Source: Vitis vinifera
Taxonomy: Eukaryota > Streptophyta > Magnoliopsida > Vitales > Vitaceae
Direction: 5' to 3'
Assembly: GCF_030704535.1 (NCBI RefSeq)
Contig: NC_081822.1
Span: 12,765,001-12,829,000, forward strand
DNA length: 64,000 nucleotides
This document shows positions 58,118 to 64,000 of this stretch, piece by piece. Each line of letters begins with the position of its first letter. Position 1 is the stretch's first letter. The position numbers and the translations under genes are program-made. The notes below the pieces were generated by a model. It ran no database searches. It worked only from the letters and a program-made list of their open reading frames with translations, and was not told the origin of the DNA.

Positions 58118-60536
58118 TCAATAAAGGCTGAACCCAAAAAACTGGCTGAAAATGATGGCAAGTCCAAGAGCAATTGCTACAAGTGAAGAAGCCCAAGTCA
58201 GTTTCTCGGTTACTCTAGGGACCCTTTCTTTTAATGCCTGGCTGCATGAACCTATAAACACCGTGTAACTTCCCATTGCAACTACCGTTCCAATCAAGAA
58301 CATACCCAGAAAGGCAGCACCAGCTATGCGTGAAGGTAAGGCAAGTGCTGGTAAGATGATCATTAGGGCATCTGGTTGTAATCCATGAACAATGCCGGTA
58401 GCAAAAGTTGCAAACCCAATTTTCTTCTTTCCAACAACTGGAGCTTCGAGGGAATCATACATGCTAACATCACACTCGCCATTTTCCAGGACAACACAAG
58501 GTGCAGGAGACTCTGATGCTTCCCTTATTCCCATGGCACCAATAACGAGTAAGGTGAAGCCTACCACTCTTGTGCCCCATGTGCGGAGAATCTCTATATG
58601 AAGCCGATCCTTGAGTAGTAGAAACAGCAAACCAAAAATCAATTGCCCAGCATCATGGCCACAGCCCCAAAGTGCTCCAACTAGAGCACTCTCCACCCTG
58701 GTGCGCCCAATAGAAAGTGGAGCCAAAGCAGCAAGGTGGTCTGGTCCTGACAGTGTGTGTAAGCAACCAGCAAAGAAGCCAGTCCAAGCACTACTTAGCA
58801 GCTCAGTACGAACGATTTTTCCATTGACAGCAGAAGCAGCAGAGAACCCAGTAGCATATGCTGAAGAAGTAATAATTGGGTGGACTAAGAGCACAAAGAG
58901 AGCTGACACTAGTAGTACTGCTCCAGCAGTGATGACCTGGAATATTTTAGAAAGAACAAGCTGTTTAGTTTATCAAGAATCAATAAGAATTACACATTAA
59001 ATATGGTTGAGTAAGATATACAGCAGCCGGAACTGCCTTACAATGGTGTTTTCCTCCACACCCTCATAAATTTATGACTATAAGGACTTGCCAGTTCATT
59101 AGTCCTGACTAAAGACAAAGAAAATCTTGTTGGCATTTTGACTTCCAAGGCTTATAGGAAAATCACTTTGCTAACATTCAGATACCCATTCCAATTGGAG
59201 AAGATTGTGCAGTTTCTGGAACTTATGGGTGCATTTGGTATGTGAGAATAGTAATGGGAATAGGATGAGAATGAGGGTAAACATAATATACTAAGTAGAA
59301 GAGAGGAATCAAAATCCTGATGAGAGTAGGATTTGGCTTCCACGACAATCAATTCAAAAACATGAATGAAAAAGGCACAGAATTGATTATCCATTCCCAT
59401 TCTCTATCCCAGCATTCTAAACATGCCCTATGTTAGTGTTACTATGTTGACCTAAAGCAAGATCAATGAAGCCATTTCTTCCCAGTCCCAGTATTTGTTT
59501 TTTCCTGCAACAACTAAACCATAATGCCTCTGATTTTGTTAACCAAAAACCCCCACTCTGCAAATGAAGCTCCAAAACCGACTGAACTGACCTCAATTCT
59601 TCTAGAGAATCTCACCCTAACAGATAGGAAAACAGCTTCATATGAAAGTGCCTAGAAACCACCATTCTTTGACATTAAATTCATCTTCCACATTCACCCA
59701 ATAGAACTCAAGCAAAAGAAGGTGCCACCTAAAATCCTTTCGATGCTAAAAATTGACGGCATAACGAAATGGGGGAGGAGGAATAATATTGAGAATAAAG
59801 CAGAATCAGACAATAACTAAAAGAATGCTCTACTGATATTCTACTCATCAGGGAAAAAAAAAACAAAAGGTTGATTTTTGAATTAGCTGAGAAACCGATT
59901 CTATCTACCATTTAAGTACTTAACAACAACAAAGAACAGAAGAACAAGAGAAGAATTAAAATCAAAGCCAATAGATTAACTTAACTCAGTGGAAACCAAA
60001 AAGGGAAAAAAGAAAGATGTCCTTCTGCTCCGTTTGGTTGGTGAGAAAAAAGTGGGGAAAAAAAAAAAAATCACCCGACTAAAGCGAAGCTTTTCAATCT
60101 TCTAAAAGCCAAAACAAAGAACATCAAAACCACAATTGAATTTTCCACTCCCAAATTTTTCTCAGAACAAGAAGGACCGATATGGAGGCAACACACAACA
60201 CACCTTTTGTTGATTCGAAGCAGCTCCCACTATGCGCTTGAGAAAATGAGATCCGGGTGTCGACGAAACATCTGGATCGGGGGAAGAAGAAAACGACGGC
60301 CCCTTCTTCGAGCAATGAGCATGAAATTTGAGGCGGCGAAAGGAAGAAGAAGAAGAAGAAGAGGATGAATTCTCGAGAGCACAGAAAGCCGAGCCAAGTT
60401 GGACGAAATAAGGACGCTTAAGAAAGGAAAGCCGGAATGGAAGGGCGTCGTTTCGGGAGAGGCGGTGGGGAGAATGGGCGGGTTTTAGAAAGGGTTTGGA
60501 AAGGAGGGAAGAAGAGGAGTGGATAAGCCTCTCCAT
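58118..60536 (-). CDS. NiCoT/HupE-UreJ-like metal transporter, probably plastid-targeted
   Basis: Predicted membrane transporter for Ni2+/Co2+-type cations; plant members are annotated as high-affinity nickel-transport family proteins, but the real substrate is not shown by sequence. Exon 1 is 60204-60536 and exon 2 is 58118-58936, joining in phase (AAG|GTC) to 383 aa; the intron is 1267 bp. Residues 1 to about 70 are Ser/Arg/Leu-rich and acid-poor, like a chloroplast transit peptide. Hydrophobic segments follow at about 112-135, 158-190, 200-225, 230-250, 285-310, 318-345 and 360-380. The metal-site motif HTLSGPDH has His171, Asp177 and His178, followed by LWGCGHDAG and GIVHGLQPDAL. The ATG at 60536 is the first in a frame open up to the transit-like region. 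It is the only host gene here outside the GDSL array and is transcribed towards it. Confidence 0.9.
59224..59431. mobile_element. Tourist-like MITE in the intron of the transporter gene
   Basis: The body is 59227-59428 (202 bp). The ends GGGTGCATTTGGTATG and, read inward from the right, GGGCATGTTTAGAATG are imperfect inverted repeats, continued by GAATAG..ATGGGAATAGG and its inverse. TAT direct repeats lie at 59224-59226 and 59429-59431. The size, the ends and the 3-bp duplication fit a PIF/Harbinger-related MITE. Confidence 0.7.
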
Positions 60537-62004
60537 AGCGCCTCTCTCGGTGGGCTAGGCAAGCCTGTCTGAAAACTGTAGGTAAGGCGGGGATATAGAG
60601 GATATTGAGAATGGACCTCTGCGCGTGTTGTCTTGTGCTGAGCACGAGTATTTGTGTGCTGTCCTTGCGCTTTCGTCTCTGTACCAGCTTTGGAATGCTT
60701 AATCAAACAAGCGGTGAGAACTTTCTCATTTCACTATCGTTAGGCACCTTCCGAGTTTGCACTAAAAATATTGTTTTTTTGGCAATAAAAAAATTAAAAA
60801 AAAAAAAAACAAAAAAACTCCCTTTTTGTAAAATATTCACCAAATAAGCACTTCTCCGTTCACATCCGCATCCCTCAATTTCAATTATTCACAGCCCATT
60901 TGATGACAAAAATAAAACTGGCTTTTGAATTATATTTTTAAAATTGGGAAATAAATAAATATTATAAAAATTCATTGAATATGAAACAGTTTTTGGTATA
61001 AAAGAAAATTAATTTTTATAAAAATAATATTTTCTTAATTTTTATATTAAACCTTTTTAAATCAAATATAATAAACTTACTTAAGTAGGTAGGGAAGCCC
61101 TCATCTTTAACCTTATATAGATGAGCTTCTTAAATATTTAAAGAAAAAATCCATCCATGAAAGCTATTTTTATGGATGAGTCTACACTTCCTAATTTTGT
61201 TTATTTAGATTTTCAAAGACAATTAGGTTTTTATTTGATTAAGCTTTTAAAAATTAAAATTATCCTCATTTTTCTTAAAAATTATTTTAAGATGCTATTT
61301 TAAAAATAAAATCAATCACATAGCTAAAGGGATTAATGGTAATTCTACTTTTTCCTTCCACAATTTTAGATAAAAAGTTTTCCATATGCAACTTTCTTGA
61401 CATACGTATCTCATGCATGATACAAAGAAAAGTGTTGGATGAGATTGGTGTGATGTCACATCGGGTAATGGAGAAAGTTTCTAGCACTTCTTTCAACTAT
61501 ATAGATATAAGAACCCCTTGGACCCAAAGAGGATAATATCTACTCGGTTGGATGCACGAATCGTTACAAATGGTATCAAAAACTAATCTCTGACCTTGAT
61601 GAGGGTTTGTTTGGTCTCATATAGGGTATTTGTCTGTTTGGTCTCGCAACCTTGTAGGACACAACAAGGACATTACATCTATGGGACACTCATTATCGTT
61701 TAGCATGATCGCACTCTATCTAGCACAATGTTTGTTTTGTGCAATCGTCATGCATTATTATCTATCCACCCTAAGGTGCAGACAGATATAAACCATCTAT
61801 GCACTATGCATTCCCACCTACCAAGTATTAACTACAGTAGGAATTAAGTGCATCAATTAACATAATCGTTACTAAGCATAAAATGTCAGACTTCAAGGCT
61901 CAAAAGTCATTATAAGCCAACAATCATTAATATTAAAGACGATAAAAGCACAATCAAAGCATAATAAGTGCAATAAAAAATAATAAATATTTTTTTAATA
62001 AAGA
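60537..62004. other. Upstream of the transporter gene; no gene seen
   Basis: The first 300 bases should hold the - strand promoter and 5' UTR of the transporter gene. Beyond that it is AT-rich. Near 61453-61570 a phrase with TGTGATGTCACATCGGG and AATGGTATCAAAAAC resembles LTR and primer-site remnants of retroelements, too degraded to name. Confidence 0.45.
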
Positions 62005-62462
62005 ATATTGTATAGAATATTTCCTAAATTAATATATTATTGTAATATTAGATTTCCTTATAAAATAAGGAAGGTTGTTGGAAATATCACTATAAATATT
62101 CTAGGTTATAAGAAAAAAAAGTTATGAGATGGAGATAGTTTATGAAGACTGTGTGGATAAAGACTATAAAGACTACGTGGATAAAGATGTGAGAAAAAAC
62201 AAGAGGCATCTGGTGGAATGAGATGACTCATGGTAAGATATGGATACAAAGAGTGGGGAAACATGGAATGTTTCGGGAACTCCATAGTTGTATCTAGTTT
62301 TGCCCTCTGTAATATTCTCTATTGTATAATGGAATGATTCTTTCTCATCCGTGAACATAAACATGGTTGACCAAATAATGTTAAAACCTTGTGTACTGAT
62401 TGTTTTATCTTTATGTTCTTAATCTAACATTATTGGTATTAAAGCTTCCGCTAACAGAACAA
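62005..62462 (+). repeat. Solo LTR-like repeat (copy b)
   Basis: First of two direct copies about 513 bp apart. Begins AAGAATATTGTATAGAATAT and ends near AAAGCTTCCGCTAAC. Shares its whole layout with copies at 62516-62954 and 27763-28188. No internal retrotransposon genes lie between the copies. Confidence 0.6.
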
Positions 62463-62515
62463 ACTTTGTTAAGAAGTGTCCCAAATTCCAAATTAGTAAA
62501 AAAAAAATTTGTAAA

Positions 62516-62954
62516 GAATATTGTATAGAATATTTCATAAATTAATATATTATTGTAATATTACATTTTCTTGTAAAATGAAGAAGGTTATTTGGAAATA
62601 TCTTTATTTTGGGTTATGAGGGGAAAAAGTCATAATATGGAGATGGATTTGTAGAGATTATATGAGGTGGATAGAGATGTGAGAGAGAACGAAAAATACT
62701 TAATGGAACGAGGGAGCTCATAATAGGGTATGAATACAAGGCTGGGGAAACATAGGATTTTTTGAGAACCCAATAATTGTATCTAGTTTTATCCTCTATA
62801 ATATTCTCTATTGTATAGTGGAATGATTCTTTCTCATCTGTGGACGTAGGTATGGTTGATCAAACCATGTCAAAACCTCATGTATCGTATGTGATTATTT
62901 TATCTTTCTGTTCTTGATAACATTGTTTACATTAAAGCTTCCATTAACATAACA
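62516..62954 (+). repeat. Solo LTR-like repeat (copy c)
   Basis: Second direct copy, starting at the same AGAATATTGTATAGAATAT phrase and ending near AAAGCTTCCATTAACATAAC. It is separated from copy b by about 50 bp. Confidence 0.6.
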
Positions 62955-64000
62955 ATAGATTTGACTCCTTAATGATGTTGGGGTGGGAGGGGATCCCGTC
63001 CAATATGTTATGTTCAATCTATTAGGGATGATGTTCGATAGCTTCAATGCCTACCATTTCCTGTTTTATGCATTTCTTTGGGAGTACTAAAGCAAAAAAT
63101 TAAAAAAAAAAACATTTAGCTTTCGAACTTTAGTTCAATATGCTTTCGGAGCTTAGTAAAGCAGTTGGCATGCTCTACATGGCACTTAAGAATGGTTGAT
63201 TTTTTTGTCTACTACCTGTTAAACTTTCATTAGGATTTTGAATATATCAAATTCTTCTACATTTGTGAAGCAGGTGATAGTCCTTGAGCTCTCTCTTTTG
63301 TACTTCATACGTAGCCATCATGCAATTCGTGTTCATTTCAATCAATTGTTTACCTTTAATCTTCCTAGTTCACACCTTTGTTTGTAACATGTTTTTCCTT
63401 TTTCCCTTTTTTATTTGATTGTTCCAAGGGAAAAAAAAAACTATTCGGCCAGAGGAAATAGAACAATTTGGTCCTAGCTCCTCTTTTTTTTTTTTTTTTT
63501 TTTATTTCATAATTGAGTCTTAGGCCTTTTGTAATAGCACTCATTTGTGGACGCTTGAGGTGGACCACTCCAAACCTTCTAGAACTCTTACTAGACCAAA
63601 GTACCAAGAAAAATCAGAGATGAATCGGGTTCAAATAAAGAACTTCCATCCATGTTGTCTTTGTCTTCGTAAGACAGAAGGGATCACTCGTGGAAAATTT
63701 TGTTTGCCTTGCTTGATAAAGAGGTTAGCTTCCCATTCTTATCGGTTTAGATACAAGGCTCTTACTTCAAATCTTATTGGTAATGGTCCCTTGATCCTTA
63801 GCCGCTGGTCCTTGGGACCATGAACCAAATTGGTGCACACTTTTGAGGTTCATGATGTTCTTGGAGGATGGGATAATCTAATCTTATGAATAGTTTCCAG
63901 GGATTTCTCCAACTCAAGCTTTGTTGGCTTCATTGCTACATATGTCATTATCCTTTTGGATGCTCAAGATAAACCCATGACATCTATCTTGCTTTCTATC
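62955..64000. other. Terminal region, no gene supported
   Basis: AT-rich with homopolymer runs (63485-63503 poly-T). An open frame of 92 codons at 63545-63823 (+) contains CCLCLRKTEGITRGKFCLPC, a possible pair of CxxC-like motifs. It has no family I recognise and may be cut from a larger repeat. Confidence 0.4.

Noticed and set aside
59152..59400. 82-codon open frame on the - strand
   Set aside because: It is largely the Tourist-like MITE within the transporter intron.
61430..61580. Possible terminal-repeat retrotransposon in miniature (TGTGATGTCACATCGGG followed by AATGGTATCAAAAAC)
   Set aside because: Only isolated words fit. I could not find a second terminal repeat or a 5S-like segment, so no element is called.
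1..64000. tRNA, rRNA or organellar insertions
   Set aside because: I looked for cloverleaf-like GGTTCRANYCC words and long GC-rich conserved blocks and saw nothing convincing by eye. A covariance-model scan would be decisive.

Overview
The window looks like nuclear DNA of a flowering plant. The genes carry spliceosomal introns with GT/AG borders, the intergenic DNA is very AT-rich, and there are several classes of plant transposable element. A woody eudicot such as grapevine (Vitis) fits, but that is an impression from sequence style and was not tested.

The main content is a tandem array on the + strand of six five-exon GDSL esterase/lipase genes of the EXL (extracellular lipase) type, at about 4.67-6.35, 9.18-10.88, 16.84-18.57, 23.76-26.22, 29.67-31.98 and 39.37-41.89 kb. 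All six splice to open frames of 356-364 aa with a signal peptide, the GDS serine and the DxxH pair. They form two subgroups. Copies 1-3 have a short intron 1 and Ser-Ser-Asn-Asp at block III. Copies 4-6 have a long intron 1, two extra residues and Gly-Ser-Asp-Asp at block III. Two decayed remnants (32.80-33.13 and 56.80-56.88 kb) show the array was once larger. Upstream and downstream flanks were duplicated together with the genes.

Transposons fill the gaps. A 785 bp hAT-like element (8-bp target duplication) lies before copy 2. A 4.2 kb Mutator-like element (9-bp target duplication, 1.25 kb tandem duplication of its right end) splits the upstream module of copy 3. Small MITE-like elements sit in GDSL introns. 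A degraded + strand Ty1/copia piece lies at 33.5-35.3 kb and a related 3' end at 46.9-47.3 kb. Between them lie GDSL copy 6 and a truncated - strand copia element (42.3-46.9 kb).

From 47.43 to 56.59 kb is a 9.16 kb PIF/Harbinger-type element with matching terminal inverted repeats. Its five-exon transposase gene and two-exon Myb/SANT-like partner gene, both on the - strand, are complete apart from one and two in-frame stops.

The right part holds one ordinary host gene on the - strand: a two-exon, probably plastid-targeted NiCoT/HupE-UreJ-like metal transporter (58.12-60.54 kb) with a small MITE in its intron. The last 3.5 kb holds LTR-like repeats and no gene I can support.
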